Shown here: piece after piece, positions 18,001 through 25,900 of the stretch | How the letters are laid out: every line of letters starts with the position of its first letter | Position numbering within the stretch: the first letter of the stretch is position 1 | Assembly: GCA_000719025.1 (NCBI GenBank) | Contig: JODP01000008.1 | Span: 1-64,000, forward strand | Direction: 5' to 3' | Source of the DNA: Kineosporia aurantiaca JCM 3230 | GTDB lineage: Bacteria > Actinomycetota > Actinomycetes > Actinomycetales > Kineosporiaceae | DNA: 64,000 nucleotides | Made by a program: the position numbers and the translations under genes | Notes under the pieces: model-generated | Databases searched by the model: none | Seen by the model: only the letters and a program-made list of their open reading frames with translations | What the model was told of the DNA's origin: nothing

Positions 18001-18591
18001 CAGCTGTGGTGCTCCGTTCTGGGCATCGACCGGGTCTCAGTGACCAGTCGATTCTTCGACCTGGGCGGAGACTCCATCCGCGCCGTCTATCTGGCCGCCG
18101 GCGCCGCCTCCCGCGGGTTGCGGCTGAGCGTGAAGGACATCTTCGACAAGCAGACCCTCGAGGCCATGGCGGCGGCTGCCGGTGTGGGCGGCGAAGCAAG
18201 GGACGGCGGCCCATCGGCTGCCCTGGCGGTCCTGGTACGGCCGGCCGTCGTGCGGATACTGCGGCCCTCGGACCAGGCGATGCCACCGGACCAGGCGATG
18301 CCACCGGACCAGGCGATGCCACCGGACCAGGCGATGCCACCGGACCAGGCGATGCCACCGGACCAGGCGATGCCAGCCGGACGATCTGCGGCTGGGCAAG
18401 GCAGTCGCCGCCTGGACGGGTGCCCGTGCGCCTCATCCTGCGTCACATTCGGGGTCAGACCCTGCGTCAGATATTGCGTCAGGTCCAGGCCACCGGCGCG
18501 ACGCGGCCGCGCCAGTGATCGTCGAGGCGGCCGCCGGAGGCCTGCAGCGCGGCCGTCTGAACCACGACACCGCAGCCGCTTTCGGCACTGA
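15061..18591 (+). CDS. NRPS1: condensation-adenylation(Asp)-thiolation, with frame-shifted 3' end
   Basis: 1176 residues as read. C domain ~5-440 with the active-site HHLIADA (His144, Asp148). A domain ~468-960 with FTSGTTGRPKAVAVEH, HYGPTETT and ASGKLDLAALP. T domain ~972-1040 with GGDSI (Ser ~1005). The specificity code read by eye against GrsA is D-S-T-K-I-G-H-V-G-K, one residue from known aspartate codes (DLTKVGHIGK), so aspartate or hydroxyaspartate is likely. After ~residue 1045 the sequence becomes low complexity across an 18-bp tandem repeat and then Arg-rich, as expected for reading out of frame. The plausible continuation is in another frame to 19306. Start GTG is coupled to mbtH. 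Confidence 0.9.
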   Translation: MSAPVLQVPASPAQQRLWSIEQDLPGTAQHTLFVEVVRRDTLEPETVVAALREVVSRHEALRTDFRVTSGLLHQVVREPRPVPVEFIDLTGLSEPEAGERYDELCRTAAGTPFDVSRAPLLRLQQVRRSSVDGEYDALLLAVHHLIADAISMEVIVSDLVLGVTSGSPAALAQATPPPVQYADFSQWHSERLAGTAAEGDRDFWRRHLADLEDLDLTLGRVRPPVLSDRGAAVRIHLDEQQVAALTRLGTRQRATLFMVILGAYATALGEVFGARDVPVGMATSGRPVPEMARTVGLFTERLVVRVDLGGRPSFRQVLDRVRAEVLTVLEHDRLGYDGIVAAVAPSRRYGVAPLAQASINLHDSPVPEEAAGGVAAQSLGMARVETVRHDLALTLVRGGGALEGTLEYRSDVVTPETAHRVAARLRAILDLAVSTPDLSLDAVPLLEADELRHLHRSQDGGKPFAAGRSFPEWVAGQVRDRPEVLAVDTPDRQLTYQELWDQAQHVARQLGRHGVRPGTEEPVLVTVPRSAALPVCLLGIHLAGAVYVPVDPAAPAPFLAGLVEAVGARVALVAPDLDVALPAGVHTLAVDVAQSAPAAGTEAMAWPTGSALAYVLFTSGTTGRPKAVAVEHRNLAAYLGGLSHVLATQPGAVHLMLQPPTFDSSLTMLAVALATGGVLRLVDQDTAVDPVALGDLLRERPTDYLKITPTHLSALLSGIDLEVLRPRRALILGGEAAPRVLTDRLMAAGWRVIGHYGPTETTVGVLVHDLADLDPANPAKSVPLGRPLPGTRVYVLDDAGRPVPPGRRGLLWVAGASVARGYLNNPSASADAFRPDPFGAEPGARMYRTGDVVRRLPDGTFEFCGRGDRQLKIRGHRIEAAAVELAVGSVPGVTAVAVLARRERLVAYVVLAAPGPDPAGIRARLAADQPGHLVPDVVIAVPALPRTASGKLDLAALPDAPEEEAAAFVPARTAAETIMAQLWCSVLGIDRVSVTSRFFDLGGDSIRAVYLAAGAASRGLRLSVKDIFDKQTLEAMAAAAGVGGEARDGGPSAALAVLVRPAVVRILRPSDQAMPPDQAMPPDQAMPPDQAMPPDQAMPPDQAMPAGRSAAGQGSRRLDGCPCASSCVTFGVRPCVRYCVRSRPPARRGRASDRRGGRRRPAARPSEPRHRSRFRH
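18270..18375 (+). repeat. 18-bp minisatellite, about 5.9 copies
   Basis: Five perfect copies and one partial copy of an 18-bp unit (consensus GGACCAGGCGATGCCACC). In the NRPS1 frame each unit encodes PDQAMP. As 18 is a multiple of 3, copy-number change preserves frame, yet the coding frame differs on the two sides of the array. Confidence 0.95.
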
Positions 18592-19306
18592 TGTTTCCGC
18601 CGCCCGGCGCGTCCACGACGCCTACGCCACGACCCCGGTCGATCTGGCCTACGCGGCGGTGATGCGCTCCCTGACCACTGCTGGCGCAACCACGAGCACC
18701 GATTCGCCGCCGTCCATCCTGGTCATCGGCCCGATGGCTGTGCCGCCCTCCGCGGGCATCGTCGGCCCGCCGATGCCCGCGCCAGCGGCGGTAACCCGGG
18801 CCGTTCCCTTCGGTCGTCCCGAGGAGGCCGATGGGGAAGCCGGCATCGCAGCTTCGGTGCAGTCGGCCAAGGCGGCACTGTCCTCCGCCGACCTGATCAC
18901 CGCCTGGGCCTCACCCGACGACGTGCCCGACATCGTCCTGCGGGTGCTGCCTCTGGACGCCGGGGCAGCACTCGTCGACGCCGGCGCCGCCCTGTTACCG
19001 GGGCGCGTGGTGATCGTGGTGGCCGGCGCCGACGTGATCGTCCAGGCCGATCCCGCGGCACGTCCCGGCGCCAACACCGGCCCCGCCGACCTGGCTGACG
19101 TGCTCGATGAGGCTGATCTGGCTGACCGGCTGGCCCGGGATCTGGAGCTCATCGTTGCCCACTGCCGCCAGGCCGGCCCGGTCTACAGCCCGGCCGACTT
19201 TCCCGACGCGGGCCTGGACGAGGACACCCTGAGCCGCCTGCTCCAGCGGATCAATCCCGCAGCCGTGGCTGCACCAGCCGATGCAGCGCCGAGGAGTCGT
19301 CCATGA
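18376..19306 (+). pseudogene. C-terminal half of an epimerization/condensation-type domain, out of frame with NRPS1
   Basis: In the frame ending at 19306 the protein reads TAAAFGTDVSAARRVHDAYA, TTPVDLAYAAVMRSL, a middle section with GIAASVQSAKAALSSAD, and ELIVAHCRQAGPVYSPADFPDAGLDEDTLSRLL. The last segment is the typical end of NRPS epimerization domains (...HC...YTPSDFP.A.L...). The N-terminal half, with the HHxxxD site, is missing; the minisatellite sits in its place. The stop overlaps the dehydrogenase ATG (ATGA), which implies this frame is, or recently was, translated. It may be reached by frameshifting, by an internal start (for example ATG 18661), or only appear shifted because of a sequencing error in the repeat. 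Confidence 0.6.
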
Positions 19307-21633
19307 CCAGCACGACGATGCAGCCGCACAGCCACGGCCTGTCCATGGCGGGCAACAGCGCCGAGGGTCTGCGGGCCGAGATCCGGGCCGTGCTGTCGGA
19401 CGTCACCGCCTCGGCCACGACTGGTCCGACCGGTCCCGGGCCGACCGATCCGCGCCCGTTCTACCGGGCGCTCGGCGCCCGAGGGCTCCTGGCCCCATCG
19501 TGGCCGGCAGCTTTCGGAGGCCGATCCCTGCCACCCGACCTCGCCGCCGTCGTCGTCGAGGAACTGGTCACCGCCGGCGTTCCCGACACTCCCTACACGC
19601 TGTCGGTCCAGATCTGCGGCGGGTTCCTGCTCGGCGCGGGCAGCCCGGCCCAGCGAGCCTCGGTGCTGCCGCTGCTGGCGGCCGGCCGGCGGCTTTGCGC
19701 CGTGCTGTATTCCGAGCAGGACGCGGGCTCGGACCTGGCAGGGCTGCGCACGACGGCGCAGCCGGCCGCCGACGGTGGTTGGCGGCTGAGCGGCCGCAAG
19801 CTGTGGAGCGTGTCCACCCCGATGGCCGATCTGGCCCTGGTCGCGGCGCGCACGTCCCAAGATTCCAGCCACTATCAGGGTCTGACCCTGTTCCTGCTGC
19901 CTTTGGACGCCCCCGGCATCACCATCCGCGAACTGCCGTCGCTCGCCGACGAGGCCTTCGCCGAGGTCCTGCTGGACGACGTGCCGGTGGGGCCGGGCGA
20001 CGTGATCGGGCCCGTGGGTGGGGCCTGGCCGCTGATCACCGAGGCACTGGCCCTGGAAAGGACCGGCGCGGACCACGTGGCCAAGGCCCGGACCTGGCTG
20101 ACCCTCGCCATGAAGGCGGCCGAGACCAGTGGCGCACCCGAGTGGCGGCTCTCGGCGGGCCGTCTGGTCACGCGGACCGCCGCCGCCCGCGCCCTGTCGC
20201 AGCAGTTCCTGGCCGAGATGGGCCGATCCCCCGAAGCAGCGGGAGACGGGCAGTCGTTCGCGGTGCGGGCGGCCGCGACGAAGCTGTGGTGCAGCGAAAT
20301 CGCGTGCGAGGTCTCGGACTGGATGAGGGACGTCCTGGGGGACGCCGTCCTGTGGCCGTCGGGCGACCCGGGCGCCGTTGCGGGGGGCCGGCTGGAAGCA
20401 GCCCGGCGCGAGGCGCCGGGCCTGATCATCTCGGCCGGGACGTCCGAAATGATGCGTGAGGTGGTGGCGGTCGCCGGTCTGGCCGCTGCGCAGGACGGGG
20501 ATGATCAGCAGGAACCAGGCGACATATTCACGGGCGGCGCCGCTTCCGGCGGGTTGCTCGGCACCGGGGCCCCGGCGCTCGAGCCGCTGCTGGCCGATCT
20601 GACCGCGGCCGTCCGGGTCGCCGTCCGCAGCGATCGTCCGGGCGATCATGCAGGCGATCCGGGTGATCGTGCGGACGATCGGGCCTGGTCGCGGCTGGCC
20701 GGGCTCGGGGTGTTCGGGCTCGACCTGCCCGTGGCCGCTGGAGGTCTTGCGCTCGGGCCTCGGGCCGAACTGGCGGTGTGCCGCGAACTGGGCGCCCAGG
20801 GCTATGACGACGCAGCCTTGGACACCCTGACGGCCGCCGCGGTCCTGGCCTCAGCCGCGGCCGCCGGCGACGAGCACAGCAGCACGCTGGCGCAGCTGCT
20901 CGACGGGCGCCGCCGGGCCGCCTTGCTCCTGCCCGGCCGACCGGATCGGCCCGGCGCCGACCCCGGCGAGGACGGACTACTCCTCCTGGCGCCAGCTTTG
21001 GAGGTCGAGCACCTCGATGACGCCTGGATCCGGCTTGACCCGGCCGCCGCGGGCCTTCAGCGCCAGCAGCGGACGACGGCTGCCGGACCGGTCCTCACCC
21101 TGGCGCTACCGCCCGCGCTTCCCGGGGCTCGGCCCGGCTCGCAGCTGATCGGGGGAGTGCGCGGCCGCGCCCTCCTGGCCAGGGATCTCCTGCGTCGCGC
21201 CGCCTGGCTGATCGGTGCGGCGGACGCAAGCCTTGCCGGGACGCTGAGGTATGCCCGGACACGGCGTCAGTTCGGCACGTCTCTCCTGTCCAACCAGGCA
21301 CTCGCCCACCGGCTGGCTGACCTCGCCGTCCACGGCACAGCCCTGCGTGCGCTGCTGGACAACTGGGCCGGATTTCTGGAGGAATCCGACCCGGACGACT
21401 CCGGCGAGGCAGGTGGTCCGGAGGCTCTGCCCGCTGCGGCCGGTCTGCTGGCGGAGGCGGGCCGGTATGCCCGGGACGCGTCGGAGGCGGGTATCCACCT
21501 GCGCGGAGCGGCCGGGATGCTTCGTGGTTCATCGGCGGAAAAAGCCTTCCACGCAGTGACGTTCGGTATCGCCCGGGGACCGGCCCCGGCCCTGCTCGAC
21601 CGGCTGGCCGCCGTGAGTGGTCCGTCCTGGTGA
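19303..21633 (+). CDS. Two-domain acyl-CoA dehydrogenase-like flavoprotein
   Basis: A 776-residue protein made of two acyl-CoA-dehydrogenase-like units. Unit 1 (~20-400) has CAVLYSEQDAGSDLAGL, LALERTG and IISAGTSEMMREVV. The position of the C-terminal catalytic glutamate found in short-chain enzymes is Ala (SAGT), so a glutamate elsewhere, such as in the ALERT helix, would be needed. A Gly/Asp/Arg-rich linker (~445-465) leads to unit 2 (~465-770), which is more degenerate but keeps RYARTRRQFGTSLLSNQALAHRLADL. Fused pairs resemble mycobacterial FadE34-type enzymes. In lipopeptide clusters such flavoenzymes desaturate carrier-bound acyl chains, the likely role here; amino-acid desaturation is an alternative. 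Confidence 0.85.
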   Translation: MTSTTMQPHSHGLSMAGNSAEGLRAEIRAVLSDVTASATTGPTGPGPTDPRPFYRALGARGLLAPSWPAAFGGRSLPPDLAAVVVEELVTAGVPDTPYTLSVQICGGFLLGAGSPAQRASVLPLLAAGRRLCAVLYSEQDAGSDLAGLRTTAQPAADGGWRLSGRKLWSVSTPMADLALVAARTSQDSSHYQGLTLFLLPLDAPGITIRELPSLADEAFAEVLLDDVPVGPGDVIGPVGGAWPLITEALALERTGADHVAKARTWLTLAMKAAETSGAPEWRLSAGRLVTRTAAARALSQQFLAEMGRSPEAAGDGQSFAVRAAATKLWCSEIACEVSDWMRDVLGDAVLWPSGDPGAVAGGRLEAARREAPGLIISAGTSEMMREVVAVAGLAAAQDGDDQQEPGDIFTGGAASGGLLGTGAPALEPLLADLTAAVRVAVRSDRPGDHAGDPGDRADDRAWSRLAGLGVFGLDLPVAAGGLALGPRAELAVCRELGAQGYDDAALDTLTAAAVLASAAAAGDEHSSTLAQLLDGRRRAALLLPGRPDRPGADPGEDGLLLLAPALEVEHLDDAWIRLDPAAAGLQRQQRTTAAGPVLTLALPPALPGARPGSQLIGGVRGRALLARDLLRRAAWLIGAADASLAGTLRYARTRRQFGTSLLSNQALAHRLADLAVHGTALRALLDNWAGFLEESDPDDSGEAGGPEALPAAAGLLAEAGRYARDASEAGIHLRGAAGMLRGSSAEKAFHAVTFGIARGPAPALLDRLAAVSGPSW

Positions 21634-22949
21634 CCGCCCCGGCCGGTGCCGCACCACCCGGCTCCTGGGCCGCCCGGCTCAGGCAGCGGTTCACCCCCGG
21701 GTCCGAGGTCTGGCAACTGCCGGACTTCGTGCGCCTGTGGATCGGGCAGACCACGTCGCTGACCGGCTCGCAGGTGACCGCCGTGGCGCTGCCGCTGATC
21801 GCCGTCGACCAGTTGCACGCCGGCCCGCACGCGATGGGGGTGCTGACCGCCGCCGGGCGGCTGCCGTACCTGCTCTACCTGGTCGCCGGTGTGGGGGTGG
21901 ACCGCTTCCGCCGCCGGCGTCTGCTGCTGGGCACCGACATTGCCCGGGGGAGTCTGCTGCTCCTGCTGCCGGTGCTGTCGGCCCTGCACGTGCTGTCGTT
22001 GTGGACCCTCGGTTTCGTCCTGTGCTCGGTGGTCGCTCTCTCGGTGTGGTTCGACACGGCCTACATGTCCTACCTGCCGCTGATCGTCGGGCGGGAAAGG
22101 CTGCTGTCGGCCAACACCGTTATGGAGAGCTCCAGTTCGACCACCCAGATCGTCGGACCCGGCCTCGGCGGTCTGCTGGTGTCGGTACTCACCGCGCCGG
22201 GGGCGGTGCTGCTCGACTGCCTGTCGTTCTTCTTCTCCGCCTTCTGGCTCGGCCGGATCACGCACCCCGAACCCCGGCCGCCGGCCGCCCCCCGCCCAAG
22301 CCTGCGGCAGCTGGCCGCGGAGATCGGCGAAGGGGTGGGATTCGTCGCCCGGCACTCCATCCTCGGTCCGCTGGCCCTGGCCATCGGCCTGAGCAACGCG
22401 GCCTGGGCCGCGGAGCTGACGCTGCATGTGCTCTACCTGGTGCATGCCATCGGCCTGCCGCCCTGGCTGATCGGGATCACCCTGGCCGCCGCCGGGCCGG
22501 GTGCCCTGCTGGGCTCGGCCCTGGCCGGGCGGGTCCAGCGACGGTTCGGGGTGCGGGGCGCCGTGATCGGTGGCCTGACGGTGTTCGCGCTGGGAACGCT
22601 GCTGGTCCCGCTGGCCCCGCACCGGCCCGAGACCCTCGCCACGCTGGTGCTCATGCTCGCTGCCGCCACCATGGCCCTGGGCGGTCAGGTGTGCGCCGTG
22701 AACGTGCTCACCACCCGCCAGCTGCTGGCCCCGGAACACCTTCTGGGCCGCGTCAACTCGTCCTTCCGGTTCGTCGGGGTCGGGGTGACGCCGCTGGGAG
22801 CACTGGCCGGCGGGCTGCTCGGGACCGCTCTGGGCCTGCGCCCGGCCCTCTTCGCGACGGTCGCCCTCATGCTGCTCGCCGCCCTGATCCCCGCGCTCTC
22901 TCCGGTACGGCACCTGCGCGACCTGCCGACCGGTCCGGACGCGTCCTGA
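21630..22949 (+). CDS. MFS exporter (EntS/MFS_3-like)
   Basis: A 439-residue, 12-helix major facilitator protein. The beginning, FVRLWIGQTTSLTGSQVTAVALPLIAVDQL, and the VDRFRRRRLLLG loop are typical of the EntS-like drug/siderophore exporter group. The GTG start overlaps the dehydrogenase stop (GTGA), so it is translationally coupled within the NRPS operon and probably exports the product. Confidence 0.9.
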   Translation: MTAPAGAAPPGSWAARLRQRFTPGSEVWQLPDFVRLWIGQTTSLTGSQVTAVALPLIAVDQLHAGPHAMGVLTAAGRLPYLLYLVAGVGVDRFRRRRLLLGTDIARGSLLLLLPVLSALHVLSLWTLGFVLCSVVALSVWFDTAYMSYLPLIVGRERLLSANTVMESSSSTTQIVGPGLGGLLVSVLTAPGAVLLDCLSFFFSAFWLGRITHPEPRPPAAPRPSLRQLAAEIGEGVGFVARHSILGPLALAIGLSNAAWAAELTLHVLYLVHAIGLPPWLIGITLAAAGPGALLGSALAGRVQRRFGVRGAVIGGLTVFALGTLLVPLAPHRPETLATLVLMLAAATMALGGQVCAVNVLTTRQLLAPEHLLGRVNSSFRFVGVGVTPLGALAGGLLGTALGLRPALFATVALMLLAALIPALSPVRHLRDLPTGPDAS

Positions 22950-22986
22950 ACTGAACGAGGGCTTCGGCCCGGATGGGAGACCCCGC

Positions 22987-25900
22987 ATGCCCCGCACCTC
23001 GGCCACCGGCCAGAGTACCGACGAAGCAGCTCCTTTCGCCGGGCGTCAGGTCCTGGACATCTACCCCCTGACACCCGGGCAGCAAGGCATTCTGGTCGAG
23101 TCGCTCGGCGCCGCCGGCGATCCGGTCTACCTGCAGCACTATGTGTTCGATCTCGACGGCGTGGTGGAGGCGGCCACTCTCCAGGCCGCCCTGAACCTGC
23201 TCGCCGACGAACTGGACGTGCTGCGGACCGGTTTCGTCTGGGATGCAGCTCAAGAACCACTGCAGGTCGTCATGGCCGAAGCAGGGATCCCTCTGCAGGC
23301 CGAGGAGAGGATCACCGGGCCGCTCGAGGAGCGCATCGCCGAGATCCTGCGGGAGGAGAGGGAGCTGCCGTTCGACCTGGGCCGGCCGCCGTTGCTGCGG
23401 GTGCGGGCGGTCCGCCGGGGCGAGCGGGCGTGGCGTCTGGTCAGTACCCACCACCACCTGATCCTGGACGCCTGGAGTGTCCCGCTGCTGCACGCCCGGC
23501 TGGTGGAGATCCTGACCAGGCTCGAAGCCGGACGCCCGGTGGGGGAGCGCCCGGCGACCGGGACGTTCCACGATCTGGTCCGCTGGCAGCGCTCGATCGC
23601 CCCCGACGGCGAGGAGAGCTACCTCAGAGCGCTCCTGACCGGGGTGAAGGCCGCGACCAAGCTGGGCGATGACCTACCCCGCCGGGTGGAGCCGGCCGGC
23701 CGCGAGGACGACGCACTGGCACCGGTGACGAGCGTGACCGTGCTGCACCCGATCAACCCAGTCAGCTCCGTCAGCCCGTCCGAGCATCCCCTCCTGCTCG
23801 CGCGCCAGACCGGCCGCCGTCCCGGGACCCTGGTGCATGCGGCGTGGGCGCTGATCCTGGCCCGGTGGTCGGGGACGGACGACGTGGTCTTCGGGACGAC
23901 GGTCGCGGGTCGCCCCGCCGAACTCCCGCACGTCACCGAGCGGATCGGCATGTTCGTAAACACCGCGGTGATGCGCTTACCGGTACCGGGTTCGGGGTCG
24001 GAAGGGACGCTCGGGGAGTGGCTGGACGAGGTTCAGCGCCGGCTGGACCGGGCGCTGGAGCACGAGCACGCCGGGCTGTCGCTGGCTCAGCGCAGCGCGG
24101 ACGCACTGCCGCCCGGCCAGCCCCTGCTCTCCAGCGTGCTGGCCCTGCAGAACCAGACCCGCCCCGGTGAGGAGACGACGAACGCCGGGCCGGTCACCCT
24201 CCGGATCCTCGAGCACTCCGAGCGCACCGGGCTGCCGCTGACCCTGTCGGTCGCGTTCGAGGACGAGGGCATCTCGGTGCGGGTGCGACACGACCCCGCG
24301 CGGGTCACGGCCGGTGAGGCGCGCTGGATCGCCACGACCACGGGCCGGCTCGTCGCCGACCTGGCCGTCCGGGCACCCGACACCCGGCTCGCGGACATCT
24401 CCGTGCTACCGGCCCGAACCCCCTCTGTCCGAACGGTTCCCGGATCCGAAGACATCCCCTTCGGGGCCCGGCTGACCGCCGACCGCCTGGCTCTGCGCCC
24501 CGGCGAGCAGGTGCTGGCGGCGCTCGCCCCGCACGACCCCCTCACCGAGACCGTCGAACAGGCCTGCGCTGCGGCCGGTTGTCATCTGGATCGGCGAGAC
24601 CCGCAGGCCGTCCTGGATGCCGAGGACGGGTCTCTGGCAAACCTGAGCGCTGCCGTGATCATCGCCCCGGCGCCGCTGCTGCCCGCTCTGATGGCCGCGG
24701 GCACCCCGGGAGCCAGAATGGTCGTTGCCGGAGACCCGCCCTCGCCCGCTCTGGTGGAGCTCGTCCTGGGAGCGGGTCGCACCGCCTGGCGGCTGTGGGC
24801 CGGCGCAGGCAGCGGGGGAGCGGACGCCTGCGCCCCGATCATCGGCCCGGCCGCGGCCCTGACCCTGGGCGCTGTTCCCGGCGGTGAGGTCGTGGACGCC
24901 GAGGGGGCGCCGGTGCCTCCTGGCCGTCCTGGACGGCTTCGGATCCTCTTGCCCGAAGGCCAGGTCACCACCGGCATCACCGCCCGGCTCCTGGACGAAT
25001 CCGGTCATGAGTTCGAGCAGCTCGGGCGCGGTGAGGACGAGATGCTCGCCGTCGAGAGCCTGCTGTCAGACAGCGGCGTCGAGGTTGTCGTGGTCGAGGC
25101 CGGCTCCGGCGATCGGAGCGGACCCGGGCGCGCCTGGCATGCGTGGCTCGCCCCGGCCGCGACCAGCCGGAGGGCTCGAGTCGGTGAGGTGGACGTCGCT
25201 GCGGTCCAGGCCCGCGTCCTGGCCCTGCCTCCGCAGTACCGTCCCGCCGGGTACACCCCCGTGCCCGCCCTGCCGATCGCGGCCGACGGCACCCTCAACC
25301 GGGCCGCGCTGGCCGCAGCCCTCTCCGGCTCCCCACTGTCTGCGTCCCCGCCCCCCGCGTCTCCATCACCCGCGTCTCCATCACCCGCGTCTCCATCACC
25401 CGCGTCTCCATCACCCGCGTCTCCATCACCCGTGGCCCCATCACCCGTGGCCTCCCCGTCCTCGTCGTCGATGCAGGACCGGCTCGATCGGCTGAGCGCC
25501 GAGACCCGCGACCGGTTCCTGGATCGGGTCCGCTCCCTGGCCGCCCGGGACCGTGGCGCCGTCGATCGGAGGGCTTCACTTCGTTCCTGGAAAGCGGCTC
25601 TGGAGAACCTGGAACCGGTCGGGTGGCCCACTCCGCCGGCTGTTCCCGGGGCCGCCGGAATGCGCGAGGCCGGGACCGTCGTGGCGCCCAGCCCGCAGGA
25701 CGACACTGAGGCCGGCTGGGTCGCGGCGCTGGCGACTGCCGTGGGACTGCTCTCCAACCGCCCCGAGGTGCTGATCGGGCTGCTGGCCGACCCGAGCGAT
25801 CCGAGCGATCCGAGCGATCCGAGCGATCCGGTCGATCAGGCCGATCCGGGGGCGATGGCTGCGGGAGGCACGGATGCGCCGGTGCTCCCGGTCCGGATCC

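Noticed and set aside
18270..18375. Possible CRISPR array
   Set aside because: The 18-bp units are directly adjacent with no spacers, so this is a minisatellite in coding sequence.
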